Positions 1 to 11,538 of a stretch of DNA of 64,000 bases are shown here, piece by piece (the first letter of the stretch is position 1; each line of letters opens with the position of its first letter). Below the pieces are notes generated by a model that was not told where the DNA came from, made no database searches, and saw only the letters and a list, made by a program, of their open reading frames with translations. The stretch covers positions 186,001 through 250,000 of the forward strand of contig JAFISE010000008.1 of assembly GCA_022560025.1 (NCBI GenBank). The letters run 5' to 3'. Origin of the DNA: Stagonosporopsis chrysanthemi. Lineage: Eukaryota > Ascomycota > Dothideomycetes > Pleosporales > Didymellaceae. Made by a program: the position numbers and the translations under genes.

Positions 1-952
1 TGATGGGACGGGTTCCTGTGTTTCCTGACCGCTGTTGAGAAAGAAACTGTCTGCTAAAAGGTCAATTGGAGTCTACAGGCGCGCCTGAAGACGATCGAGT
101 GTGGGGTAGCTCGCTCGATGAATGATCGGTGCTCAGCAAAAGTGCTCCGAAGGTTGCCTTGGCAGGGTCGTTCTTTCCGATGAGAGCCGAGGACCTTTCA
201 GAGTAGAAGTGAATTCCGCAACAACGGAACACGAATGCAGGCAGAGGCAACGGGAATGGGCAGGAATACAAATTCTGGTAGCTGTGGTGCCTACACGTGC
301 GGCATACATGTAGTTGTTCACAATAATGGCCGCCCAGCACGGACACAGTGAGCGGTTTGGGAAAGTGAATCCTGAACGTCCACGGGCCGCTTCCGTGGAC
401 GATATTGGACTGAACAACCCCTCAGACCCTACCTTCACAACTGTGCTCTTGGACCAGTCATCAATGACTGCGGATATGCTGTACACGGCGAAGGTTCTCG
501 AAGGCCGCGTTGTGCAGCTTTGCATCGCGTGCGAGGTCCCGAAGCCAACGCCGGTGTGTGATGCGCGTCGATTTCCGAACTTTCATGTGTCCTCAAAGCT
601 TTGGCCTCAGTCTTTAGAAGATGTTCCAATCATTCAAACTGATCCTTGGATCTGCTACTCTGCCACCAGAACTAAATCTTGTCACTTCGAAAATAACGTC
701 ACACGCTGAAGCTCGATGCTAGTGGGTCGATTAGACGATCTAAATTAGCCGCTTGTGGCGTGGCGCGTCACATTCGTCCCTTTGTATCAACCTGCAGCGT
801 TGTTGCGCATCACGAGCAATACCATTTTATTCGACCCTCTGTACTCCCCCGGTGCGAACGATGACTACAATTAATAGTAAAGAAGGGATGGCTTAGTTTC
901 TGGCTACCAGCAACACAGATTATGGCACCATCACCTTTATTTCAGGACAATC
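1..952. other. left-edge region without a supported gene
   Basis: No supported gene. The longest ATG-started frame (326-709, plus) would encode 127 residues with no recognisable domain, signal or hydrophobic segment, and no splice signals join it to anything. The last few hundred bases are presumably the promoter and leader of the histidine kinase that starts at 953. Confidence 0.5.
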
Positions 953-3900
953 ATGACTGAAGCTCCGCTGGCCCTCCTTCTGGAATACTTGGATGCAACA
1001 CAGCAGCCAACTTTTGTCATCCAACTTTCCCACCCAGACCGAACATCGAAGAAATTCGATCAGAAACTTATATTCACGCATGCCAATCCTGCGCTGCTAG
1101 GTCTGGGGTCTCTCTATATCGAGATTGTGCAGCAGTTGCAGCGGAGTCCAGACATCTCGCGCTTTGTCAACATCAACAGACCGTCTCGATCAACCTCGAC
1201 CAGCCATACGGTGTCATTTTGTGGCATTGATTGGACTGTTACGATTGTTGGCAACAAATGGCTCATAGCTGTATCTACAGACTTGCGCGATGGCCCGAAC
1301 GACAATAAATACGACAGGTCTTCGCAGGCCTTGCCTGCCACAGGCACCGTTGTGAAAGCAAGCTTTCATACTCCCAAGGAAACTGATGTCTCTGCTTTGT
1401 TGGCACACGAGACTGGTCAAAGACGCATTCTGGGAGCCGTGAAACCAAATGGTCATTTGGGCAATACCCAATACCTGGCATGGATGCGTCAGTACGACTG
1501 GACATCATCGCCAGTTGGTCCAATTAAACAATGGCCCCAAGAGCTCCGAAGCATGTGCGAATTCGCTCTGGCAAGCTCAGACCCAATCAACATATTTTGG
1601 GGGGACGAGTGCACTTTGCTATACAACCATCCTTTTTCGATCATTATCGGAGACAAACATCCCCGTGCCATGGGCCGACCTTTCAAGGAGAACTTCGAGC
1701 AGTGGCCAGAGTACTATCGCCTGTTCGACCGCATGAAGGAGACTGGCCAGTCCGTACAGCAAGAAAAAATGCGGCGGATGCTCGTGCGTGACGGCTTTCT
1801 CGAAGAAGACTTCTTCGATTTTCTTATGGTGCCCATTCTTGCTGCGGATGGCGCCGTAGTAGGTTTTACGACCCGAGTTCATGAAGCAACACAAAAGATC
1901 ATTTTTGAACGAAGGATACGGATCTTGACCGACATCAACAAAGCAATATCGACAACGTACACGGTGCAAGACTTGTGTGTAGCTGCAGCTAATGTTCTTG
2001 ATAACCATACAAGTGACGTTCATTTTGCAGCATTTTACAGTGCGGACTTCCAAGAGCACAAACTGGATCTCACGCTAGAAGCCATTGCAGGTATGGCCAG
2101 GGACGTCACTATTCCATCACATGCAAAAAAATCCCAGGGTTCCGTATTCGGTCTTCGTCACGCGCTTCTTGATGTATGTAGAAGCCGTGAGCCAAGAATT
2201 CTGTCAACTTCTGATGGCAGTCTCGATGAAGGCACGCTGCGCCAACTAAAAGAACAAGGCGTCGAGCCTTGTCGCGAGGTTGTTCTCCATCCATTGAAGT
2301 GCTTCGTCGAAGGCAACATAGTCGGTGTCATAATCGTTGGCACCAGCCCGCTAAGGAAATTCAACGAGGATTATCGTTCCTTTTTGAAGCTTTTGACACG
2401 CCAGATCGAGAGCGGAATTACCGTTGTCAAGGGCATCGCGAGGGAGAGGGAAGTGCACAAGCAACAACTTAATTCAGAGCTGGAGAAGAGGTTTTGGCGC
2501 TTCGCGGAGAATGCACCAGTAGGAATGTACATGTACAACGCCGACGACGTGTTGACCTTTTGCAACACTGCATTCAAGGATATATGCGGTATATCCAGGC
2601 AAAAGCTGGCTGATCCCATGGCTTGGATGTCAATGATCCACCCGGATGGAGTTGCTGATATGACCGCAATGTGGGAAGGCTATACTCAGTCAAGACGCGA
2701 CGAGACCGTGACATTCGAGGTACAATTCAAGAAGCCCTGGGTCTCAAAGGGAGATGGCGGTGAAGTTGTTCTGGATCGAACTTATGCATTGGGTACTCTT
2801 CAGCCGGAGTATTCCGACGATGGTAAACTCAGAGGGACCCTGGGCTGCATCACCGACATATCCTCCGTCAAATGGGCGGAGAAGGTTCAAGCTGCACGAC
2901 TCCTTGAGGCAGTGGAACAAAAGCGACAACAGGAGAACTTCCTGGACGTCACATCACATGAGATCAGTAGGTGTTCCTCGGCCATGATGCCAGTACGCTA
3001 ATTTGATATCAGGAAATCCTCTGAACGCCATTTTCCAATGCGCCCACGAGCTTACAGAGAATATCAAGTCGAAGCTGAAGCACATTAACCCTAGCCAAGA
3101 GCAAGCTGATATTTTGAACGAGTCTCTTGACCTAGCGATGACAATTACGTATTGCGCCAATCACCAGAAGCGTATCGTGGATGATGTCTTGACACTATCG
3201 AAATTAGACGCTCGTCTTCTGCAGATCTTCCCAGAAACAACGAACCCGATCAAGCTGTACAAGGAAATTCTCGGACTGTTTGCGCCTGAACTGCGAGCCT
3301 CGAGTATGAACACAAACTTTATAGTCGGCGAGGGCTACAATCGCCTGGATGTCAGGCATGTTATGATTGACCCTAACAGGGTGACACAAATTGTCATAAA
3401 TCTTCTATCCAATGCCATAAAGTTTACAAAGAAAGGCAAAAAGAGGATTCTTGAGATGACACTCAACGCGCATGTGGAGGAGCCAGCAAACAGGCCAATG
3501 GGAATCAGATACGTTCCTTCAGGAGTTCAGCATCAGGATCCCACAGGCCTGTCGGAATGGGGCCACGATGAGGTTCTCTACTTGTCCTTCTCAGTCAAAG
3601 ACAGTGGTCTAGGAATGACCCCGGAAGAGGCCAGTAACTTGTTCCAGAAATTTTCGCAAGCTTCACCTCGCACCCACACTCAATTCGGCGGATCCGGTCT
3701 CGGGCTTTATATCTCGCGCAATCTTGCTGAACTACATGGTGGACGCATAGGTCTGAGTTCACAAGCTGGTTTTGGTAGTACCTTTGAATTCTACGTTAAA
3801 GTCCGTCGAAGCGAAGCATCGGAGGTACCAACCATACAGGTCGATGACACAGCGTTTGGCGGCCAGTCGAGGCACACAATCATAACTTCGCCGATGATGC

Positions 3901-4421
3901 AGCAAATCCCGCCAGCGCAACTTCCGAAACGCTCTTCTTCTGAAACCCAGACATCGTTACTTTATTCAAAGAAGAATGTTCTTGTCGTGGAAGACAACCT
4001 CATCAATCAGCGGCTACTATGTAAACTGATAACAAAGCAGGGGTACAGTACCATCACCGCAAACAACGGCGAAGAGGCCCTCGCATTCGTTGCAAGCTCG
4101 ACCTGGAACTCTGCGCATACGAAGAAGGACAGTGATATCGTGCCGACGATAGACATTGTTCTTTGTGACATCGAGATGCCCATCATGGACGGCAAAACGT
4201 GTGTGCGCCGCGTGCGGCAACTCCAGCAAGAAGGATTCCTGACTAGCGATATACCGATGATTGCGATCACAGGCAATGCGCGCCTGGAGCAAGTCGAGGA
4301 GATGAGGCAATGTGGTTTCGATGATGTGGTCACGAAGCCGTACAAGATTGATGAATTATTGAGGGTTATCGAGCGATACGTGGGAAAGCGCAATGATACC
4401 TCGCCTACAATGGTGTACTGA
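953..4421 (+). CDS. hybrid histidine kinase (PAS-GAF-PAS-HisKA-HATPase-REC)
   Basis: A two-exon hybrid sensor kinase of about 1,140 residues; the exons are 953-2966 and 3013-4421. The 46-bp intron (GTAGGT...ATATCAG) splits the H-box, and splicing restores SHEIRNPLNAI with the phospho-acceptor His at about residue 669. Residues about 170-300 resemble the PAS-like module found near the N-terminus of many fungal hybrid kinases (PVGPIKQWPQELR). About 310-490 looks like a GAF domain, and 513-640 is a PAS domain (FAENAPVGMYMYNADD). The ATPase motifs follow: NLLSNAIKFT (N box), DSGLGM (G1) and GGSGLGLYIS (G2). The C-terminal receiver domain (about 995-1120) has VVEDN, the acceptor Asp at about 1057 in LCDIEMPIMDG, and the conserved Lys in TKPYK. 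The protein has no membrane segments, so it is probably a cytosolic sensor feeding a phosphorelay. The signal it senses cannot be read from the sequence. Confidence 0.93.
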
Positions 4422-5315
4422 AGAGAGGGACAATAGTCGGAAATGAACGGGCCATGTAGACACAACAGAGGACGTCACAACTCTTCACAACGTCAGACAG
4501 TAAATGTAGCTGGTGCAGCCTGAGGATAGTGAGGCTGGCACAGTTGGGAGAACCACGCATTGCAAGAACGACTGGTATTGCAAGGCTCAAGCAATCACAC
4601 CGTGCAACAAAGTTATGTTTTGGAAGCTGAAACTTAGTTCGGGGGCCAATCATACCAGGAGTCAGAGATCGACAATTCAATTATACTTCACGATACCACC
4701 CCCTCTCACACCTCCATGCATTTCCGGACGATCACTACCTCGTAATCGCGACAACAATCACCCAAATAAACTTTGTCACGCTTCTGATCGACAGGCACGT
4801 ATCGTTCCCCGCCGCAGTCCCCTCGCCGTGCTCCACGCAGCGCTCTGCGGACCAAACTCCGCGGCGTCACTTCGCTTCCCTAACCCAGCGTCTGTCCTGC
4901 CAAGCGCTGTTCCTTCCGCACATGATGCCGCAAATGGTGCCTGATGCACCACCTTCTTGCAACCCTGAGCAGCCATCGCTTGGGACCGTGTTGCGCATCT
5001 TTCTCCTTTGCGAGGTGTCATGGCTGAGTGTTATTCTCCGATATAGTGCTGTCTTCGATGCTGCGGAAGAAGGTTGCCTGAATAGGCAGTAAGACCGGTC
5101 GTGGGTGGTTTCATGGGGTCTAACAGGTCGTGCTAGAAGGTCGTGGTGTGCTTCGAGAAGGTTTGTGGAAGCCTGCGCATGCGCTGTGTCGTGCATTGTG
5201 GCTGCCATGTTGGGTGCGTCACTGCTGTTCCTCGCAACGGCTACAGCATTGGTAACACGACCGTTGTGGCTTTGACTTCGTCTCAATCTTCAACCTGTCG
5301 TAAACCTAGCCATGC
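4422..5315. other. intergenic, no supported gene
   Basis: This is the 3' flank of the histidine kinase and of the convergent small membrane gene. Several 80-140-codon frames exist on both strands, but they overlap each other, lack convincing ATG contexts and show no domain. I see nothing definite here. Confidence 0.4.
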
Positions 5316-5561
5316 TCATTTTGCTGTAGGACCGATATCCTCCCATTTCTCGGAGCCGATCTCAAGCTGCTGCTGCTTGGTCGACCTTGTCCACTCAAGC
5401 AGCGAATCTTTCTCGGAACTGAACAGCGTATCGACAGAGCGGTAGTATGTCGCTTCCTCCAGAGGATAGTGATGTTCCCGGCGGATTCGAGTGACGAAGA
5501 ACAACAGCGTGATGACCGCGACCACGGTCCAAATTGGCACAAAACGGCGAAAACAGAACAT
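5316..5561 (-). CDS. small single-pass membrane protein, hypothetical
   Basis: An 81-residue frame starting at the ATG whose first base is 5561 (minus). It opens with a short basic head (MFCFRRF) and then one hydrophobic segment (VPIWTVVAVITLLFFV), followed by a charged tail of about 55 residues. It therefore looks like a small signal-anchored membrane protein. Support for a real gene is the TATA-like run about 52 bp upstream and an ATG placed just before the membrane segment. I do not recognise a family. In-frame sequence extends further upstream, but that would bury the TATA box inside the coding region, so I prefer this start. Confidence 0.45.
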   Translation of the reverse strand: MFCFRRFVPIWTVVAVITLLFFVTRIRREHHYPLEEATYYRSVDTLFSSEKDSLLEWTRSTKQQQLEIGSEKWEDIGPTAK

Positions 5562-5612
5562 CTTGATTGACAGTTGAGGTGTGCAATACTTGGGCATAGG
5601 AGTATTTTTGCC

Positions 5613-5619
5613 ATATATA
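5613..5619 (-). promoter_or_regulatory. TATA-like element of the small membrane gene
   Basis: On the minus strand this reads TATATAT in the context GTATATATGG, about 52 bp upstream of the ATG at 5561. That spacing would give a very short leader. Confidence 0.45.
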
Positions 5620-5824
5620 CAAAATTTGCTATCCACTTTTCTTTCAGCACGAGTCAAACCGTGGATACGAGAACCACAGATGACTGAGCTAGTTGTGGTG
5701 GTGCGCCACAGGATGGTCCGATGCCTCGGTCTCTAAAATTAGACCCCAGCTCCCACTTTCCGAGCTGACCGAGCGAACTATCGAACATCAGCAGCGACTA
5801 ATCCGGCTCGATACCACCTCATGG

Positions 5825-6686
5825 CTATGCAAAACGTTCTTTGTTAAACAGGTCAACAATCTGGCGCGCTGCTGTCACAATCTCAACTGCGCCAGGCGAG
5901 TCTGAGTGACAGCAGAGCGACACTTGGTGATCGCCGATCGGTAATTGCACTTCTTCGCCAGTAACGGCGGTCACGGATCCATTCTCGACTTGGCTCTTGA
6001 TGTGTGCTTGAGCCTCCTCGGGTTTCCAGGGTCTGAAACTCGTTAACTCAGGAGGATAGATTGGTGCCATTTGGAGACGTACTTCTTCTTTCTGTCAATG
6101 ACCAATGTTCCGTCTTTGCTGTATTTAACGTCGCCATACAGCTCAGCGACGAATGGCAAGCCAAGCTCTTTTGCGACTTCTTCGTGTAGAGTACCTGCGA
6201 GGCCGAAGACAGTGGTTCCTTTGGGAACACCCTCATACACTGCCCTACAGACTTCCTTGTCTCTATACATCATGCCATATAGTACTCCGTGTGGTTTGAC
6301 ATGATGCAGTGGCATATCTTCGGCATCCAGAAACGCCTTGAGCGCGCCAACCTGATATCTTGTCATTGCCGTAAGCTCTTGAGGCGACATCTTAATCTCT
6401 CTTCTGCCAAATCCCTGAATGTCTGGAAGGCCCGGGTGTGCACCCACAGCGATGTTGTGCTTCTTGCATTCTCGGACCGTCTGTTGCATGATTAAAGGGT
6501 CGCTGATGTGGTTAGCGAGAACAACATCCTTCTGACCTCCTGATGGATTTACCCGGCGTGGAAGCCGCATGCCACATTAGCATGATCGATCAAAGGGATC
6601 AGCTCTTCATCCGGCCCGCATTTAAAATTTCCATAGCCCTCACCAAGGTCAACGTTGATTTTCACGGGATGTTTGCTGGCTGGCAT
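5825..6686 (-). CDS. LamB/YcsF family protein, PxpA-like 5-oxoprolinase subunit A
   Basis: Three exons (6686-6553, 6502-6083, 6032-5825) give 253 residues, the usual size of the LamB/YcsF family. The two 50-bp introns carry GT...AG ends, and removing them restores the family core: KINVDLGEGYG near the N-terminus, then ANVACGFHAGDPLIM, VGAHPGLPDIQGFGRR, and CCHSDSPGA near the C-terminus. In bacteria PxpA works with PxpB and PxpC as an ATP-dependent 5-oxoprolinase; this is established for that family. Here the divergent neighbour at 7073 carries PxpC- and PxpB-like domains, so a shared substrate (5-oxoproline or another small lactam or amide) is a reasonable inference. The start ATG at 6686 is the only one upstream of the conserved core in frame. 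Confidence 0.92.
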
Positions 6687-7072
6687 TGTGTATGTCTGGT
6701 TTGAGAGATCACACTCGTTACGAAAACCTAAGTGCCAACGGCGCAGATCCGCTGTGTATTGCCGTGCTATGACCGTAGTGTCGTGGGTCGAGCGTCTGTT
6801 TCACGGTCGTTATCACAGCCCCTCGCCTCATACGCGCACAGATGACGTCGACGCGTTCAACCGTCACCAACCGCAAGAGAGCATCGCATCAAGCTGCCAT
6901 AATTGGCGCGCGAATGGGCCCAGCAAACCAATTGCATTAGGGTCCGCGGCACATGTCACTGCCGTCATGGGGGACTCGTCAGATAGCGGACGAGGCGGAA
7001 GTTGACGCGGGGTCGACGGCTACTGTATTGTAAACGTGCAATGGGCAGGTCGCATTCACGTATACAACAAAG
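6687..7072. promoter_or_regulatory. divergent promoter with GATA and CCAAT motifs
   Basis: A 386-bp spacer between the start codons of the PxpA-like gene (left) and the carboxylase (right). It holds TGATAA on the minus strand (6810-6815), AGATAG (6981-6986), and CCAAT pentamers at 6928-6932 (plus) and 6902-6906 (minus). The first two fit the fungal HGATAR consensus used by nitrogen GATA factors (AreA/NIT2). Co-regulation by nitrogen status is an inference. Confidence 0.5.
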
Positions 7073-10000
7073 ATGGAGAAACTGCAGACAGTGTTGATTG
7101 CCAATCGAGGAGAGATCGCAGTCCGGATTTGTAGGACCGCGAAGAAGTTGGGCGTGAAGACTATCGCCATCTACTCGGAGGCAGATGCAGCATCGATCCA
7201 CGTCCGAGATGCCGACGAGGCTGTAATCCTCCCCGGCAGTAATTCGACTGCCTACACAGACGAAGAGGCAATTCTAAAAATCGCGAAAGAGAAGGGCGCA
7301 GACGCCATCATTCCTGGTTACGGCTTTCTTTCTGAGAATGCACCTTTTGCACGACGAGTGAGTGAGGCCGGGCTTGTCTGGATTGGCCCTTCACCAGAAG
7401 CAATTGAGGCATTTGGCGTCAAGCACACAGCACGCGACTTAGCAGCCAAAGCAAGTGTTCCTATTGTGCCAGGCACCAAAGGTCTTGTCAAGGATGAGGA
7501 AGATGCCGCGAAAGAGGCCGAGCGGATAGGCTTTCCTGTCATGCTGAAGGCGACAGGTGGTGGCGGAGGCATGGGTTTGATTACTTGCAATACCACTGTC
7601 GAAGTACGGGAAGGCTTCAAAATGGTACAATCGCGTGGCCAGACGCTCTTCAAGAACCCTGGCGTTTTCATTGAGAGATACTTTCCAGCTAGCCACCACA
7701 TCGAGGTCCAAGTCTTCGGCAACGGGCTAGGTCAAGCTATACACTTCGGCGAGCGAGAGTGTTCGATTCAGCGACGGCATCAGAAAGTCATCGAGGAGTG
7801 TCCCAGTCCATTCGTAGAGAAACACCCAGAGTTGCGTACGAAGCTGGGAGACGCTGCGGTTCGACTCTCGGAATCTATCAAGTATGGATCAGCTGGGACA
7901 GTGGAATACCTTGTGGATGATAAGACTGGCGACTTCTTCTTCCTAGAGATGAACACACGCCTGCAGGTCGAGCACGGCATCACTGAGCTCTGTTACAACA
8001 TTGATCTTGTGGAGTTGATGCTACAGCAGGCAGATGCTCAGCTTTCCAGCAAAGGTGGCATACAGGGTCCATCCCTAAAGCAAATGCAGCCCTCGAAGCC
8101 ATCTGGTGCAGCAATTGAAGCTCGTCTGTACGCAGAGAATCCCTTGAGAGACTACGCGCCTTCGCCAGGTCTGCTTCAGAAGGTGGAGTGGAAAGACGTA
8201 GCCGGCAGTCGTGTCGACACATGGGTCTTCACCGGATCGCGTATCACGCCGAATTATGGTATACACGCCAATTCTATAGAACTAATCAAAACTGACTCTG
8301 CACAGATCCTCTAATTGCAAAGGCGATGGCGCATTCGCAGTCTCGAGACGAGACAATAGCACGCTTGAAGGAGCTCCTGACTGGGTCCACGATATCAGGA
8401 CCGCCTACCAATCTGGAGTTCTTGGTACAAATACTAGACGACGCCAGATACGCTTCCGGTGACACAATGACGAGCTTTCTGCAAGACTTCAACTTCGCGC
8501 CACATGCGATTGACGTTATATCAGCCGGAGCTTACACACTCATTCAAGACCTGCCGGGAAGGCCGACAGTCGGTAAGGGTATACCGCATTCAGGGCCCAT
8601 GGATCCAATGTCTTTTCAGATTGCAAACATGCTTGTAGGCAACCCACGTGGTACTGAAGGTTTGGAGATAACATTGAGCGGACCGGAGCTTCGTTTTGTT
8701 GGGCCCGCTATCGTCGCACTTTGTGGTGCACCCATGGAGGTGACGCTCGATGGAGAAGAATTTCCGATGTGGACCAATGTCAAGATTGGAGCTGGCCAGG
8801 AATTGAAGATCGGGAAAACTACTGCAGGAGGATGTCGTTCGTATCTTGCCATCTACGGTGGCCTCCCAGCAGTGGCTGACTATTTCGGCTCTAAGTCGAC
8901 CTCGCCTTTGGTTGCGATTGGTGGTTATCAAGGCCGACAATTGGCACCTGGGGATCTCCTTCAGATAAGCGCAAACTTGCCTCCGCGAATCGAGACTGTG
9001 ACACTACCGGAACGTCTGCGTTTAAGCTACAAGACCGACTGGGAGATTTCAGCAATGGTAGGTCCTCATGACGAAGGCTACTTTGCGCCAGAGGACATCA
9101 AAATGATTTACGACACAAAATGGAAGGTCTCTCACAATGCATCTCGAAGCGGCATTCGACTTGTCGGGCCGGTACCCAAATGGGCACGCAAAGATGGTGG
9201 TGAGGGCGGTGCACATCCCAGCAATCTGGTTGAGTATGGGTATCCGTTGGGTACATTGAATTGGACAGGGGATGATCCATGCATCTTTCCTGTTGACTGC
9301 CCCAATTTTGGCGGGTTTACAAGTAGTACTACAATTGTGAGGGCCGATTGGTGGAAACTTGGGCAGCTGAAGGCTGGTAACACACTCAAGTATGTCAAAA
9401 TTGGCTTGGAAGATGCTCTAAGGAAGAGGAAGCGAAACGACAACTTCCTGAACTCTATCGAAAAAGCTATCAATAGCACAAACGACTTTGACGAGATCGA
9501 TAACCTACAGGCTGGGCACGTCGAATTTCACAAGTGTGAGATCGGCAAAGCAGTCATTTGGGAGAGGGCTGCAACAGCTGACAGTCCTCAAGTCCGGTAT
9601 CGACAGGTAAGCACCTTTCAGTTAAGCGAGCCTTGACTAGAGCTGATGATAGCATAGGGTGGCGATGATCATCTTCTTGTCGAATACGGCAGCGAGTCGT
9701 TCGACCTGAACCATCGATGTCGTGTCACAGCACTCGAGAATGCCTTGTCTTCTTCAGAAACACATGCGAGCGTCAAGAGCCATATCTACAACACTGTCGG
9801 ATGCTGTACGACGTTACTGATCTACTACAACGGTGCCAAGTTGCCTCGGAACGAGCTTGTATCGCATCTGCAGAAGATCGAAGACGGGTTCGGAGACCTG
9901 CGATCTACCAGAGTCCCTACCCGGATCTTCAAACTCCCAATCAGCTTCGAATCGAAGCTCCAGGACGAAGCAACTCAACGCTATATGACCAACCAGCGCC

Positions 10001-10939
10001 CTCATGCCCCGTATCTCCCAGACAACTTGTCTTTTGTCGCAAAGAACAATGCTTTCACCACTCAGCAGTTGAAAGACATCTACTTGAGTGGACAGTTCAT
10101 GGCAGTTGTCGTAGGGTTCTTCTGTGGCAACACCGTTTCGTTACCGGTTGACCCTCGGCAGCGCATGAATGCACCAAAGATGAATCCTTCGCGCGTCTTC
10201 ACACCAGAAGGAACAGTTGGCTGGGCAGGAAGTTGCATGTCGATCTATCCTGTGGACTCGCCGGGAGGTTACCAGATGACCGGACGAACAGTACCCTGCT
10301 TTGACTACTACGCGCAAAAGCCAGGCTTCAACAATCCTTGGATCTTCAGAGACTTTGATATTCTGACTTATTACCAAGTCAGTGAACAGGAACTCGACAA
10401 CCTGCTCGGCAAGTTCAGAGCTGGGAAATACTCCTTCGAGTATGAAGACGTTGAATTTGATATGGCAGATCACAACAAGCTACTGCAGGATACCGCAGAG
10501 GAAGTCAAGAAGATTCGCGCAAAGCAATATGAAGCGCAGGAGGAGATGACCAAAGCCGAAAATGAATCTTTTGAGCGCTGGCAGAAGGAGAAAGCCGACA
10601 ACCAAGTTGATGAGTCTACTGTCGAGAAGCTTTTAGACGACCCTGACATCACCTCTGTCGAAGCTCCTGTGGATGCTAACGTATGGAAAGTAGAGGTAGG
10701 CGAAGGCGATGAGATCGAGGAAGGGAAAGTGGTAAGCAGTCACATTATACTGATAAGATGAGGCAGCTAACATTGCACTGCAGATTGTCATTCTTGAGGC
10801 TATGAAACTTGAGATTGCGGTAAAGACTCCGGATGTGGCAGTAGCGACTGGCGCCAAACTACGAGTCGAGAAGCTGCTGGTGAAGCCTGGTGATACGGTG
10901 ACGGCGGGTGGGCATCTTGCGTTACTGAAGAAGAACTGA
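7073..10939 (+). CDS. urea carboxylase-like protein: biotin carboxylase + KipA/PxpC + KipI/PxpB + biotinyl domain
   Basis: Four exons (7073-8258, 8306-9606, 9658-10731, 10784-10939) encode about 1,238 residues. Domain order: biotin carboxylase (1-450) with LIANRGEIAVR, the ATP-grasp loop KATGGGGGMGL and EMNTRLQVEH; an AHS2/KipA/PxpC-like domain (about 460-760, IQDLPGRPTVGKG and SGPMDP); an AHS1/KipI/PxpB-like domain (about 825-1070, VGWAGSCMSIYPVDSPGGY); a charged linker; and a C-terminal biotinyl domain with EAMKLEI, the biotin-accepting Lys being about 1195. This is the layout of urea carboxylase, but the allophanate hydrolase (amidase) part of fungal Dur1,2 is absent and the reading frame starts directly at the carboxylase. 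It could be a stand-alone urea carboxylase or a biotin-dependent enzyme acting on another amide. The divergent PxpA-like gene favours the second view. Cytosolic location is likely, as no targeting peptide is visible. Confidence 0.93.
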
Positions 10940-11538
10940 AAGGTGTGTATCACGGTTTTTACGAAGCATATTAGACTTCGCCCTTGGCTGTTGTGTGCTT
11001 GTATTAACGAATCTCGTCCAGAACATCGACACAATCTGAATGTATGCAACGACATGTCTGCCATAAGTATACTCCTTCACGGAGTGCTTTAACGTGGTCT
11101 TGGAAGCATATGATCGCTATAACAAGGCCAGCATCAGTCCGTTCAACTTGTCGCCGACGCAACACTCAGCAGTGTTTGCGTATCCTAGTCCTCGAATAAA
11201 GACGGTGTTACTACTTTAGTCGTGGTGCAGCTATTGAGCTGTATCAACCTGTTTTATGCCTCTCCATTGTCTTGATATCTACGAGTTTCTTTCACAACTC
11301 GTGGGCCTAACGATTCTTTGATTGCTCAAAGATTCTGATTTACGAATGCACAAATAAAGCTTGACGACAAAGCAGCCTGTTGATCATGACAAGATCAGTA
11401 AAAAGGACAAACGTCTTTGTCCTCTCCAATAGTATCTCGAGTCTTTGTTCGATGTTCAGCCTGAGAATGTATATCTAAATCGACGCGCTCAGTGAGAAGA
11501 GGTGAGAAAGCAACAGCGGTAACCTGCATTGAACCGAG
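10940..11538. other. intergenic, no supported gene
   Basis: This is the 3' flank of the carboxylase and the promoter of the kinase gene at 11539. It is AT-richer than the neighbours. I see no coding frame, repeat or RNA gene. Confidence 0.5.

Noticed and set aside
326..709. 127-codon ATG frame near the left edge
   Set aside because: No domain, signal or splice context. It could be a lineage-specific gene, but the sequence alone does not support it.
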